From a candidate division KSB1 bacterium (GTDB taxonomy: Bacteria > Electryoneota > RPQS01), in assembly GCA_016214895.1 (NCBI GenBank), contig JACRMR010000003.1, positions 434,001 through 498,000 of the forward strand: a stretch of DNA of 64,000 nucleotides, written 5' to 3'. The translations under genes were made by a program, and so were the position numbers. This document shows, piece after piece, positions 34,762-44,295 of the stretch (the first letter of the stretch is position 1; every line of letters starts with the position of its first letter). The notes beneath the pieces are model-generated. The model did not search any database. It was not told the origin of the DNA and worked only from the letters and a program-made list of their open reading frames with translations.

Positions 34762-35970
34762 GTGAGCGACCAACACCAGATGTTTCCTCGCGCCCGAATC
34801 CCCTATGGCACATGGGGCAGCAGCTTCTTTCCGGCGTGGCAGACGTCGCCGCTTGCCGAGGTCAATATCGGCCAGTTCGCGGGCGAGGCGATGAACCTGA
34901 TCATGGGGAAACGCAAAGTCCCGGTCCGCGAACTCCAATATCTGATCATCGGCTCTACCATTCCGTGGCACTGGAAATTTTGGAATGCTCCGTTGGTAGC
35001 AAGCTGCGTGGGCCATCGTGTGCCCGGTTTTCACATGGAACAGGCATGCGCCACAGGGCTCCAGGCTGTGCTGCTCGCCGCGGCCCAGGTAGAGACAGGC
35101 GCCAGCGACGTCGTGGGCGTGTTGACGTTTGATCGCACCAGCGATTCGCCCGTGGGAGTCTTTCCCGAGCGACGCGGGTACCGGCGCACGGAAGTTATCG
35201 GTGATGTGTGGGATAACTTTGGCTTTGACCCGGCCACCGGACAGGCCATGATCACCACGGCGGGCATGACGGCGCGCAAGTACAAGATTGACCGCAGTGA
35301 GGTGGACGATATCGCGTTCTTCCGTCACCAGCAATATTTTGAAGCGCTCGCCTCCGGAATTCTGGATCACGTGCTCGTTCCGTTGGACGTGCTGAACTTG
35401 CAGGGCCGCTCCATGGGTGTTGTGAGTCAAGATGTGGGCGTTCGCGAGGTCACACTGGCGGGTCTGAAAGCGATGCGCGAGTTGGACACCTGCGTGACGG
35501 CGGGAACTCAGACTCATGCTGCCGATGGCATGGCGACACTCCTGGTCACAGACAAGCAGCAGGCGCGCAAGTTGAGCACCCGTCCCGAAATCGATATCAC
35601 GTTTGTCGGGAAGCAGGAGGTTCGCACCTCGCCCGGCATGATGCCGGAATCGCCGGGAATGGCGGTAGTAGAGTTATTGAAGCGGACCGGACTAAAGATG
35701 TCCGACATGGCGGTGGTGAAGAACCACAATCCGTTTGCCGTCAATGACGCGCTGTTTGCCAAAATGCTCGAGTACGACTGGCGGAACATGAACAAGACCG
35801 GCAGCTCGCTGGTCTGGGGACACCCGCAGGGACCGACCTTGACGCGCGTGATTATTGAGGCGTTGGAAGAGGCGGTGTCACTCGGCGGCGGTTACGCGCT
35901 GATCTTTGGCTGTGCCGCGGGCGACGTTGGCATCGCCGCGATACTCAAAGTAGCGGAAGGGGGGAACTGA
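34762..35970 (+). CDS. Thiolase-family acyl-CoA acetyltransferase
   Basis: This probably cleaves 3-oxopimelyl-CoA to glutaryl-CoA and acetyl-CoA. The nucleophilic Cys is C96 (EQACATGLQAV), and the later motifs NHNPFAVND, the His of WGHPQGPT and the second Cys in FGCAAGD fit thiolase catalysis. Length is 402 residues. The start is a GTG at 34762 with GGAGG six bases upstream. The protein is somewhat atypical (His replaces the Glu of the usual NEAFA-type motif). The following fusion gene starts two bases after its stop, so the pair probably completes one β-oxidation round. Confidence 0.88.
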   Translation: MSDQHQMFPRARIPYGTWGSSFFPAWQTSPLAEVNIGQFAGEAMNLIMGKRKVPVRELQYLIIGSTIPWHWKFWNAPLVASCVGHRVPGFHMEQACATGLQAVLLAAAQVETGASDVVGVLTFDRTSDSPVGVFPERRGYRRTEVIGDVWDNFGFDPATGQAMITTAGMTARKYKIDRSEVDDIAFFRHQQYFEALASGILDHVLVPLDVLNLQGRSMGVVSQDVGVREVTLAGLKAMRELDTCVTAGTQTHAADGMATLLVTDKQQARKLSTRPEIDITFVGKQEVRTSPGMMPESPGMAVVELLKRTGLKMSDMAVVKNHNPFAVNDALFAKMLEYDWRNMNKTGSSLVWGHPQGPTLTRVIIEALEEAVSLGGGYALIFGCAAGDVGIAAILKVAEGGN

Positions 35971-35972
35971 AC

Positions 35973-38057
35973 ATGGTCAAGTTCATGAGGCAGCCTACAC
36001 TACAGACGCTCGGGCTTGGGAATGTTCACGATATCTTCCGTCAGGGTCGTTTACCCGTGACCGCCGGCGAATTGGTGGACAAAGTTTTCGGCAAACCGGA
36101 CGAACGCGGCTCGCTGGTCATCTCCGGCATGAACGGGATTGTGGGCGCGGGAAAGGCGATGCAACTCGGATCACGGTTGGAGCCGTTTGGTGTCACGATC
36201 GTGGGTTTGGATTTTCCCGGCGCCGCGGATGGCATCGGACGCCAATATCAAGGCCTGAGGCAAGCGTTTGGCGGGGACGGCGCGGACCGAATCATGGGTC
36301 GAATTGTCCGGCTTGCGTACGATGGCAAGCATTTGCCTGCCGCGCTGTTGGGGATGAAGCCGCGTTTTCTGCTCGAAGCGATCCCGGAAATCCTCCCCGT
36401 GAAGAAATCGCACTACACGCTATTCCAGGCGGCGTTTCCCGGAATCGAGATTCGCTCCGTCACCTCCGGATTTCCGCGGTCTCAGCTCGGGGTCGGCGTC
36501 GCCCATCCCTCGTTTCCCCATGAAATCAATAAGGTGTGGGAGACCATCGAGCCGACTCCTTCCGCCATCACACAACTACTCTGGGCGCTGGGGCTTGTTC
36601 CCGTACCGGTGGCGGATCGTTGGTCGTTTGTGCTCGACGTGCTCTTCTGCGGTGTGACGCTGGCGGCGCTGCGATATCAGCAGGCGAGCAACATGCCCTT
36701 CTGGAAGGTGGACAAATTCGTGCGGCGGCTGGTCGGCCCGAATCCGTTCCGCGCGCATGATGCCATTGGAGCGAAGGGTGCGGACTTCCTGACGTGGTCC
36801 TGCCTGCATCATCTGGCGCAGCAGTATGGCGAACTGTTCCAGCCGACGATTCAACTGGAGGAGCGCCGTGCGGATGGCCGGGATTGGTATCCGCTAAATC
36901 ACCTGCGGCCGATTGTCAACTGGAGTATGCAAGCCGATCAGGAAGAGGAGTTTCGATCCTGGATTCTGGGGCCCCTCTTCCAGATGGCCGCTCTCATGTT
37001 GCATGAAGAGCGGGGGCACCTCTCGCATATTAATGCCATCGGCGAATTGTGTGCTCAATTCCGGCGCGGAATTCTCGCCGAAATCCGTGCGAGCGGCGCG
37101 GCTGCAGCGATCAAACGCGTTGAAGCTTATCATCGTCTGCACCCGGCGGCGGCGCAGAGTTGGTTTCCCGCAGCATTCGACAATCTCGACGGCCCGGACT
37201 GGCAGCAGCTCTATGTCAATGCCGAGCATGACGGAACCGTGGGTGTCATCACGATCAGCCGGGAAAGCTACAACGACGATGTGGACCGGGAACTGAATCG
37301 TGCGGTGGATTGGCTGAAAGCGGAGCGGATCAAGCGCGTGATCGTGACCGGAGATTTTCATCTTTCCACGCAGATGGTCGGGGCGGATACGAACGAGTTC
37401 TTTGGTGCGCTTGAGAGCGCGGACCACGGAACGCAGCTTTCGATCCGTTGGTCGCTGACGGCCAGACGGCTGCATCACGAGTTCGATGTCTCGATTGGTT
37501 TCATCAACGGTAAACGCTGCCTCGGCGGGTTTCTCGAGCTGTTGATGCATTGCCACTACTTGGTCTCGCTGGACTCCGCCTACGTGGGAATGCCTGAAGT
37601 TTCACTGCCGGTAGTGCCGGGCATGGAAGGCTGTCACTGGCCATTCCGCAAATCGAGCCCGGAACAATGGCCGCAACTGCTGAACTTCCTCCTCAGCGGA
37701 AAGATGCAGAAGGCAGGCGAAGCCGTCCCGTGGTTGGTTGACTATGCCGGGACCATCGAGGATGCGCTGCAAACGACTTGGAATATTGCCACGGGCGGCC
37801 ACCACGGATTGAAACCGAGAGTACTCAGGCAAGAGCGCTTCGACAGCATTCCCCGAGAGTCGCGCCTTGCGGCACCCGAAAATCCGGAAACCGAGGCCGC
37901 GCGCAAAGCGATCGTGGATACGATTCAGGCGGCGTGCGGGGCCGGCCTGAGTGAGGCGCTCGAGATTCAGGCCCGTCACTCGGCGAACTTCATGACGACA
38001 TCATCTTGTAAGCGCGGACGGATCGGTCAGGACTGCTCCAAGATCATGGCGGTTTGA
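35973..38057 (+). CDS. 3-hydroxyacyl-CoA dehydrogenase/enoyl-CoA hydratase fusion
   Basis: This two-domain β-oxidation enzyme has 694 residues. The N-terminal part (about 1-330) looks like 3-hydroxyacyl-CoA dehydrogenase: a glycine-rich nucleotide loop (ISGMNGIVGAGKAMQLG) ending in Asp of VGLDFPG, and an active-site-like AHPSFPHEIN. The loop departs from the usual GxGxMG. The C-terminal part (about 415-600) is a crotonase domain with the oxyanion segment KRCLGGFLELLMHC and catalytic-type Glu residues in ELL and MPEVSLP. The order dehydrogenase-hydratase is opposite to FadB and resembles archaeal-type fusions. It likely works on 3-hydroxypimelyl-CoA or the 2,3-enoyl form and is the last gene before a strong terminator. 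Homology is distant, so activity of each domain is not certain. Confidence 0.8.
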   Translation: MVKFMRQPTLQTLGLGNVHDIFRQGRLPVTAGELVDKVFGKPDERGSLVISGMNGIVGAGKAMQLGSRLEPFGVTIVGLDFPGAADGIGRQYQGLRQAFGGDGADRIMGRIVRLAYDGKHLPAALLGMKPRFLLEAIPEILPVKKSHYTLFQAAFPGIEIRSVTSGFPRSQLGVGVAHPSFPHEINKVWETIEPTPSAITQLLWALGLVPVPVADRWSFVLDVLFCGVTLAALRYQQASNMPFWKVDKFVRRLVGPNPFRAHDAIGAKGADFLTWSCLHHLAQQYGELFQPTIQLEERRADGRDWYPLNHLRPIVNWSMQADQEEEFRSWILGPLFQMAALMLHEERGHLSHINAIGELCAQFRRGILAEIRASGAAAAIKRVEAYHRLHPAAAQSWFPAAFDNLDGPDWQQLYVNAEHDGTVGVITISRESYNDDVDRELNRAVDWLKAERIKRVIVTGDFHLSTQMVGADTNEFFGALESADHGTQLSIRWSLTARRLHHEFDVSIGFINGKRCLGGFLELLMHCHYLVSLDSAYVGMPEVSLPVVPGMEGCHWPFRKSSPEQWPQLLNFLLSGKMQKAGEAVPWLVDYAGTIEDALQTTWNIATGGHHGLKPRVLRQERFDSIPRESRLAAPENPETEAARKAIVDTIQAACGAGLSEALEIQARHSANFMTTSSCKRGRIGQDCSKIMAV

Positions 38058-38085
38058 CGTCAGCACGGAACGCGGCGGTAGCTAC

Positions 38086-38113
38086 AAGAAGCCCGGGAAT
38101 CCCCGGGCTTCTT
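38086..38113. terminator. Bidirectional terminator between aromatic and metal-efflux operons
   Basis: A 12-bp perfect stem (AAGAAGCCCGGG at 38086-38097 with CCCGGGCTTCTT at 38102-38113) has a 4-nt loop. Because the stem ends are A/T-rich, both strands carry a T-rich 3' side. It lies between convergent operons, 28 bases after the fusion gene. Confidence 0.85.
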
Positions 38114-38213
38114 CGCGTCTTAGCAACTTGTGCGACGGACAGTAATTCGCCCGCAATCACCCGGAACCCAGTCGTGGGAGTTCCCGCTGTGCGGCTTCTC
38201 AACCGTGCCGCTG

Positions 38214-41200
38214 TCATGTTTCCTGTTCGTCGGCGATCCGCGCTGCCTGCGCCTTGCGCTTCGCCCCGAACTTCCAATAAAGTGCGGGCAGCACGACCAT
38301 GTTGAGTGCCGTTGACGTGAGCAGACCGCCCAGAATCACAACGGCCATCGGCGTCTGAATCTCCTTCCCCGGCTGACCACCGCCCATCGCCAGCGGCAAC
38401 AACGCCAGTCCGGCACAGAGCGCCGTCATCAGGATTGGGTTCATTCGTTCCATGCTGCCCCGGATGATCGCACTGCGCGCCGACATCCCTTCCTTGTCGA
38501 TTAAATCGTGGAAATGGGCAATCATGAGAATACCGTTTCGAGCCGCGATCCCGAAGAGCGTAACGAATCCCACCAGTGCCGCAACAGAGACAATTCCGCT
38601 GGTGAAGTATATGGCAAACACGCCGCCGATCAGCGCCAACGGCAGATTCACCATGACCAGAAACGCGTCTCGGAAAGTCCCGAATTCCATATACAGCAGT
38701 ACGAGTATCGCTCCGATCGAAAGCAGTGACAGCAATAGAATGATGCGACTGGCGGCTTCCGCACTTTCAAACTGACCACCGTAGGACACAAAGTAGCCTT
38801 CCGGCAACTTGACTCCTGCGTTCACTTTCGCGCGCACCTCCTCGACCGCGCTGCCCAAGTCCCGACCCGCAATATTGGCCTGGACCACGATCTTGCGGCT
38901 GACGTTCTCCCGACTGATCGAATTAGGTCCGCTTGCACGATAGACCTTCGCCATCTCATTGAGGGGCACTTGCGGCCCGGCGGGCGTGGCGAAGAGGCTC
39001 GTGCGGATCAGTTCGTCATCTTGGCGGGCAGCTTCCGGAAATCGCACGACCAGGTCAAACGGAATCTGACCTTCCAGCACCTGCCCCACGACTTCGCCAT
39101 TAAATGCAGTCTCGATATTCTCCGCAAGATCGGCCACCTGCACGCCGTACACGGCCATCGCGTCCCGGTCCATTTCCACGCGGAGCTGCGGCACATCCAC
39201 TTGCGCCTCCACGGCCAAATCCACAAGACCGTCCACCGTTTGCATTTGCGCCTTGACTTGCTGAGCAATGTTGCGCAGCTCGTAGAGGTTGCTGCCAAAG
39301 ATCTTCACGGCCAGTGCAGCCTGGGTCCCACTTAACATGTGGTCAATCCGGTGAGACAGCGGCTGACCCACGCTGATAACCGTTCCCGGAACGTCTGTTA
39401 GCAGCTCACGTAGTTCACGAAAGACCTGCTCCTTGTGAAAGCCCTCCGGCTTCAGGCGAACTTCAAGCTCCGTCTGATTGCTGCCAAACGAATGTTCATC
39501 CAACTCACCGCGGCCGGTACGACGCGCCACGGACAGCACCGCCGGATGTGTCATCAATCTTCGCTCTACGAGTTCACCCATGTCGGTGGACTCCTGCAGC
39601 GACGTTCCCGGCGGCGTCAGCGCAATGATCGTGGCAGAGCCTTCATTGAATTCGGGAAGAAACGAGCGCCCTAACTGCGCGTAAACCATTAGCGCCACAA
39701 CAATCAATGCCAGGGACGACGCGATCACCCAGTTTCCGCGCTTGAGTGCCCACTCCAGCGCCGGGCGGTAGCCGGTCTTCAGCTTTCGTACCACCCACGT
39801 TTCCTGATGTCCGGCTTTCTGTTTGAGCGTTGGCAAGAGGTACAAGCTGAGTGCGGGAACGATCGTCACCGCAACCAGCAGCGACGCAAACACGGCAATG
39901 ACGAAGGCGAAGCCCAGCGGCAGCAGTAGCCGGCCTTCAATTCCCGACATGAAGAAGAGCGGGGCGAACACGGCGATGATGATGAACGTCGCGATCACCA
40001 TCGGCTGCCGAATCTCGTTGGACGCTTCAAAAATAACCGGTAGTGACGGCCGCTGCTTGTCCACGGGCAGGGTCCGATTCTCGCGCAGCCTGCGATAGAC
40101 GTTTTCAACGTAGATAATCGCATCGTCCACCAGCACCCCCACGGCAATTGCCATCCCGCCCAAGGTCATCGTGTTGATGGTTAGCCCCATCCCATACATG
40201 GCCAGCATTGCCAGGATCAGAGACAGCGGAATGGAAATGAGACTGATGAACGTCGTGCGGATGTTCGCCAAGAACAGTAAGAGAATGATCGTCACCAGAA
40301 TCGCCCCGTCCCGCAGCGCTTCCACAACATTATGAATGCTGACGTCGATGAAATCCGCCTGCCGAAAAACATGGTTGTTGATGTCCACGTCGGCCGGCAA
40401 CAGCGGCTTCATGTCCGCGACCATCGCATCCAGCCGCTCGGTCAGCTCCAGCGTATTGGCGTTTGGCTGCTTCTGAATGGAGAGAATCACGGCATCGCAT
40501 CCGCTGACTGATGACGTTCCCAGCTTCGTTGCCGCCCCGATTTGCACATCCGCGACGTGCTCCACCAGTATCGGGCTGCCGTCGCGCACCGTGACCACAG
40601 CTCGCTTGAGGTCTTCCAGCGCTTCAACCCGTCCGACTCCGCGAATCAGATATTCACTGCCGCTGGCGACAAAGAACCCACCGGTTGAGTTTAGATTGGC
40701 TTTGCTGACTGCCTCTTGCAATTTGTCAAGGCTGATCTGATATGCCGCCAACCGTTCCGGACTGGCGAGCACTTGGTACTGCTTTCGTTCACCGCCGATG
40801 GCGACAACTTGCGATACCCCCGGAACGGCCAGCAGTCTCCGTCTCAGGATATTGTCGGCGAAGGACCTGAGGTCCATGGCGGGAAGCGAGTCACTGGAGA
40901 CGCCTACGAGCATGATCTCACCCATCAGGGAGGAGACCGGGGCCAGCATCGGCGGGTCCATGCCCAGGGGCAGCAGGCCGATGGCGGATTGCAGCTTCTC
41001 CGCGACAATCTGCCGGGCCTGGAACACATCGGTTCCCCATTCGAATTCGATCCAGATCACCGCCACGCCTGTCGTCAGCGATGAACGAACGCGCCGAACA
41101 CCCGAAGCGCCATTCATGGCCGTCTCGATGGGGAAGGCAACCAGTGTCTCCACTTCCTCGGGAGCCATGCCGTGCGCATCCGCCAGAATGGTCACGGTGG

Positions 41201-41333
41201 ACGCCGTGAGATCGGGAAATACGTCAACGGGCAGGCGAAAGGTAACGAAGTAGCCCAGCAGCAGAACCAGCACGGACGCGAGCACGACAATAAATCGATT
41301 CTCCAGAGAGAACCGGATGATTTTTTCAAACAT
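38214..41333 (-). CDS. czcA: Heavy-metal RND efflux transporter, CzcA/CusA family (system 1)
   Basis: This inner-membrane proton-driven pump of a tripartite efflux system has 1039 residues and twelve predicted helices in the usual 1+5+1+5 layout. The N-terminus (FSLENRFIVVLASVLVLLLGYF) and the helix-4 signature VGVLVDDAIIYVENVYRR place it in the heavy-metal RND group. The signature has two adjacent Asp in place of the DGA or DAA of the best-studied zinc/cobalt and copper/silver pumps, so the metal cannot be named. It is the last gene of the operon after the adaptor (11-base gap). A paralog with the same signature lies at 58661. Confidence 0.93.
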   Translation of the reverse strand: MFEKIIRFSLENRFIVVLASVLVLLLGYFVTFRLPVDVFPDLTASTVTILADAHGMAPEEVETLVAFPIETAMNGASGVRRVRSSLTTGVAVIWIEFEWGTDVFQARQIVAEKLQSAIGLLPLGMDPPMLAPVSSLMGEIMLVGVSSDSLPAMDLRSFADNILRRRLLAVPGVSQVVAIGGERKQYQVLASPERLAAYQISLDKLQEAVSKANLNSTGGFFVASGSEYLIRGVGRVEALEDLKRAVVTVRDGSPILVEHVADVQIGAATKLGTSSVSGCDAVILSIQKQPNANTLELTERLDAMVADMKPLLPADVDINNHVFRQADFIDVSIHNVVEALRDGAILVTIILLLFLANIRTTFISLISIPLSLILAMLAMYGMGLTINTMTLGGMAIAVGVLVDDAIIYVENVYRRLRENRTLPVDKQRPSLPVIFEASNEIRQPMVIATFIIIAVFAPLFFMSGIEGRLLLPLGFAFVIAVFASLLVAVTIVPALSLYLLPTLKQKAGHQETWVVRKLKTGYRPALEWALKRGNWVIASSLALIVVALMVYAQLGRSFLPEFNEGSATIIALTPPGTSLQESTDMGELVERRLMTHPAVLSVARRTGRGELDEHSFGSNQTELEVRLKPEGFHKEQVFRELRELLTDVPGTVISVGQPLSHRIDHMLSGTQAALAVKIFGSNLYELRNIAQQVKAQMQTVDGLVDLAVEAQVDVPQLRVEMDRDAMAVYGVQVADLAENIETAFNGEVVGQVLEGQIPFDLVVRFPEAARQDDELIRTSLFATPAGPQVPLNEMAKVYRASGPNSISRENVSRKIVVQANIAGRDLGSAVEEVRAKVNAGVKLPEGYFVSYGGQFESAEAASRIILLLSLLSIGAILVLLYMEFGTFRDAFLVMVNLPLALIGGVFAIYFTSGIVSVAALVGFVTLFGIAARNGILMIAHFHDLIDKEGMSARSAIIRGSMERMNPILMTALCAGLALLPLAMGGGQPGKEIQTPMAVVILGGLLTSTALNMVVLPALYWKFGAKRKAQAARIADEQET

Positions 41334-41344
41334 GGTTCTGCTCC

Positions 41345-42979
41345 TTAATGTCCGTGACCGGCATGACCCGCATCCGCCGCGCTGGTCTTCAGCGACGCCA
41401 GGCGGACTTTGTAGGCGCCCGTGGCAACCACTCGTTCGCCTTCCACCAGACCGTCGAGAATCTCGATGTATCCTTCATCTTTCGCTCCGGTCTGCACGAT
41501 CCGTCTCACGAACTCCTCTCCGCCGATCTGGACATAGACGACTGGAGTGCCATCCTCGTCGAGGATTGACGACTCCGGAACCGTCAGCGCTGCTCGCGAC
41601 GAGCGGGTCTTCAGGTACACATGTGCGTAGCTGCCGGGGCGAAAGATGGCGTTTGTGTTATGAAATTCAAAGATCACGGGGACACGTCTCGTCGCCGGAT
41701 CAAGCAGCGGACTCACGGTGACGAGCTTGCCGCCCAACTCGGATACTCGATGAATCTGATCCGAACCACTGAGTGTAAAAGCGGCATCGCTCACCTGATC
41801 CAGCCGGCCGGATTCGGAAACCGGAACCTGCACCTCCAACCAAATCCTGGATGGATCAACGATGTTGAACAGATGCTCGCCCGTCTCGACGTGCTGTCCA
41901 AATCGCAGATGAGTATCCGTAATCACGCCGCTCGCCGGTGCGCGCAAGTGAAAGTGATCGCCCTCAGCAACCAGTGCATCGAGCTCAGTGTCTCTTCCGC
42001 CCAGCGCGCCACGGAGCCGACTCCGCTTGTTCTCCAGATCCAGCCGCGCCTCTTCACGGCGCTTCGTCGAGACCGCGCCCCCTTCCGCCAACCTGCTGAC
42101 CCGGTCAAATTCCGCGTTGGCCAGCTTGTAATCGTTCAGCAGTTGGGTCCAACCGCTTTCCGGTCCGCCCGAGGCGGCAATCCGCGCCAAAACCTCGCCT
42201 TTGGCCACCACTTGTCCGGGACGAACGATGCCGTGCTGAGGATCAGGCATCAGGACACCATCAAACGGAGCGAACACTTCCGCTTCACCAACACCCGCGG
42301 CCTTGATTTCACCTAACGCTCTGATATTGTCGGACAATGTCCGTCTGCTCACGGGCTGTGTGCCAAAGTCTAACTGCCACTGCTGCTCCTTTGGAAAGCT
42401 CACGGCCTCTGCGGTGACCGCTCCGGCATGGTCGTCATTCTCCGGCGTCTCAGCATGTGCTTCGCCGCCAGAGTGCTCAGAGCCTTCCTGCTCATCATGT
42501 GCGGCCGCGGCTGACCCCCATACATCGACATCGTCGAAGATCGCGCGGTGGACGCGGCTATCTCGATTCAAGGTGAATACAAGTTCATACTCCCCTGCGG
42601 CGGGACAAGCAAGCTGCACACGATAAATCCCGGGACGAGTCGGCTGTTCTACCGCCGCACTCTGAATCTCCCTCACATCTTGCATGAGCGCAACCGTTAG
42701 CGTGCCAGCGGTTACCGGCTTGAACGTGTGCAGGTCCGTGACACGAACCAATAAATCAGCCTTCTTCCCGGTGACCAGCTCTGTCCACTCGGTGAAGACT
42801 TCGAGACTGTCTTGCCAAACCGTGCGGGAACTACCCGCCGCATCGTGGCCATGTCCCTCATGCGCCGCGTCCACGGCCTCCGTCCTGGCTGGGTCCGCCT
42901 CGCGTGTGGCTTTACAGCCGGCGCTGAATAGTGCCACCGTCATCGTGATCTGCACGACTACGAGTAGATAGCGTTTCAT
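41345..42979 (-). CDS. czcB: Metal efflux membrane fusion lipoprotein, CzcB-like (system 1)
   Basis: This periplasmic adaptor links the RND pump to the outer-membrane channel. The signal peptide ends in a lipobox (FSAGC at residue 22), so it is anchored by lipid. A His-rich stretch (EGHGHDAAG) is followed by an extra β domain (about 55-150), a second acidic/His-rich linker, the barrel-sandwich and helical hairpin region (about 210-370), and β-barrel and membrane-proximal domains. The protein ends with another His-rich tail (GHAGHGH). The His clusters may bind metal before transfer. It starts two bases after the stop of the channel gene. Length is 544 residues, longer than minimal adaptors because of the N-terminal domain. 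Confidence 0.9.
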   Translation of the reverse strand: MKRYLLVVVQITMTVALFSAGCKATREADPARTEAVDAAHEGHGHDAAGSSRTVWQDSLEVFTEWTELVTGKKADLLVRVTDLHTFKPVTAGTLTVALMQDVREIQSAAVEQPTRPGIYRVQLACPAAGEYELVFTLNRDSRVHRAIFDDVDVWGSAAAAHDEQEGSEHSGGEAHAETPENDDHAGAVTAEAVSFPKEQQWQLDFGTQPVSRRTLSDNIRALGEIKAAGVGEAEVFAPFDGVLMPDPQHGIVRPGQVVAKGEVLARIAASGGPESGWTQLLNDYKLANAEFDRVSRLAEGGAVSTKRREEARLDLENKRSRLRGALGGRDTELDALVAEGDHFHLRAPASGVITDTHLRFGQHVETGEHLFNIVDPSRIWLEVQVPVSESGRLDQVSDAAFTLSGSDQIHRVSELGGKLVTVSPLLDPATRRVPVIFEFHNTNAIFRPGSYAHVYLKTRSSRAALTVPESSILDEDGTPVVYVQIGGEEFVRRIVQTGAKDEGYIEILDGLVEGERVVATGAYKVRLASLKTSAADAGHAGHGH

Positions 42980-42981
42980 GG

Positions 42982-44226
42982 TTATGGCTCCACGGGGTCA
43001 ATGCCGGCCACCCTGCGCAATTCCGCGCGCGCCATAGCCAGCGAATTTCTCAGTCTCAGTGCCGCATCCTGAGCTTCGATGCCGGTGCGCAGCGCGTCCA
43101 CCAATTCCAGCGCGCTCATTTCGCCTTCCAGATACAAACGCACGCCTCGCGCCGTATTCAAATTGGCGCTGTCCGCAAGACCGGTTTCCAGTGCGAGTCG
43201 CAGGCGGTCCACAAGCTGAAGCTGCTGAAATGCCGCACGCACTTCCTGTTCAACAAGTTGGAGTTGACTGCTCTGATGAAGCTCGGCCCGAGCCAATTCC
43301 GACCGGGCAATGTTCTTCTCGCCTCGGCGCTGGTTCCATAGTGGCAACTCCAACTCACCTTCCGCATAAAGTCCGCCCGGACCCGGATCAACCGTCTTCG
43401 TACCCACACCGAGGCTGACTTCCGGCAATTGCCTCCAGCGCGCCTGCGCCAGCGCGCGCCGCGCGGCAGCGAGTTGTTTTGCCGTCCGCGTGAGTTCAGG
43501 ACGGTGGTCCAGGGCATAGCGCACGGCTTCATCTTCAGAGGTAAACGACAGCGCCGGCGGGGATATCAATTCGATCCGCTGCAATCGCTCCGCGGGAAGT
43601 CCCGTCAGCCGCACCAAACCGGAAAGCGCATTCAGCTTGTCCCGGGCGGATTCCTGCTTACGGTTCTGCAGTTGGACCTGCTCCAGCAGGAATCTCTGCT
43701 CATCATACGGAGCGATGTCACCCTCTTTGCGACGAGCCGTGGTTGCCTTGGATAGCTGCTCCGCGCGTGCGAGCACACTGTCCAGTAGACTGCTCTGTTG
43801 ACGCAGCCGATCGTACTCGTATGCCTGAGTCATGACCTGAACTGTCAGCTCGCGCCGAATCTCCACGAAGGCGGCTTGTGCCGCCTCGTACGCGGCTTTC
43901 GTGGCGGCATAACGCGACGATTGGGACCAGAGGAATCCCAAGTCTTGACGAACACCGATAATGCGTTCGGTAGAATTGATCGCATCATTCAGGGTTTCTT
44001 GAGTACCGAAAAGCGCGGGGTTGGGAAAGGCTCGGCTACTCGTATGGGCGGCGCGCGCCCTGGCGAGATCGACTCGGGCTGCCGCCAGTACGGGCGACGT
44101 CGAGTCCAGAGACGCTATGACCTGCTGCAGTGAGTGCGAGTCAGGCTGAGCGAGGGAAGGGGAAACGGGGCTGGATACAAAAAACGCTCCCAGCAGGAGC
44201 GTCAACCAATTAAGTTGAGATGGCAT
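42982..44226 (-). CDS. czcC: Outer-membrane efflux channel, TolC/CzcC family (system 1)
   Basis: This is the outer-membrane factor of the tripartite pump, 414 residues. The signal peptide is MPSQLNWLTLLLGAFF to about residue 27. The rest is long amphipathic helix with two OEP repeats (about 30-215 and 225-410), including the typical DHRPELTRTAKQLAAARRAL and LYAEGELELPLWNQRRGE segments, the latter a common mark of metal-type channels. No lipobox Cys follows the signal. It precedes the adaptor and pump genes and follows a small Cys/His-rich protein gene by 69 bases. Confidence 0.9.
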   Translation of the reverse strand: MPSQLNWLTLLLGAFFVSSPVSPSLAQPDSHSLQQVIASLDSTSPVLAAARVDLARARAAHTSSRAFPNPALFGTQETLNDAINSTERIIGVRQDLGFLWSQSSRYAATKAAYEAAQAAFVEIRRELTVQVMTQAYEYDRLRQQSSLLDSVLARAEQLSKATTARRKEGDIAPYDEQRFLLEQVQLQNRKQESARDKLNALSGLVRLTGLPAERLQRIELISPPALSFTSEDEAVRYALDHRPELTRTAKQLAAARRALAQARWRQLPEVSLGVGTKTVDPGPGGLYAEGELELPLWNQRRGEKNIARSELARAELHQSSQLQLVEQEVRAAFQQLQLVDRLRLALETGLADSANLNTARGVRLYLEGEMSALELVDALRTGIEAQDAALRLRNSLAMARAELRRVAGIDPVEP

Positions 44227-44295
44227 TCCTGTACTCCAAGTTCAACACGAGTGTAGCCGTACCTTGTGAAGGCACGGAGTTGACCTATGAATGAA

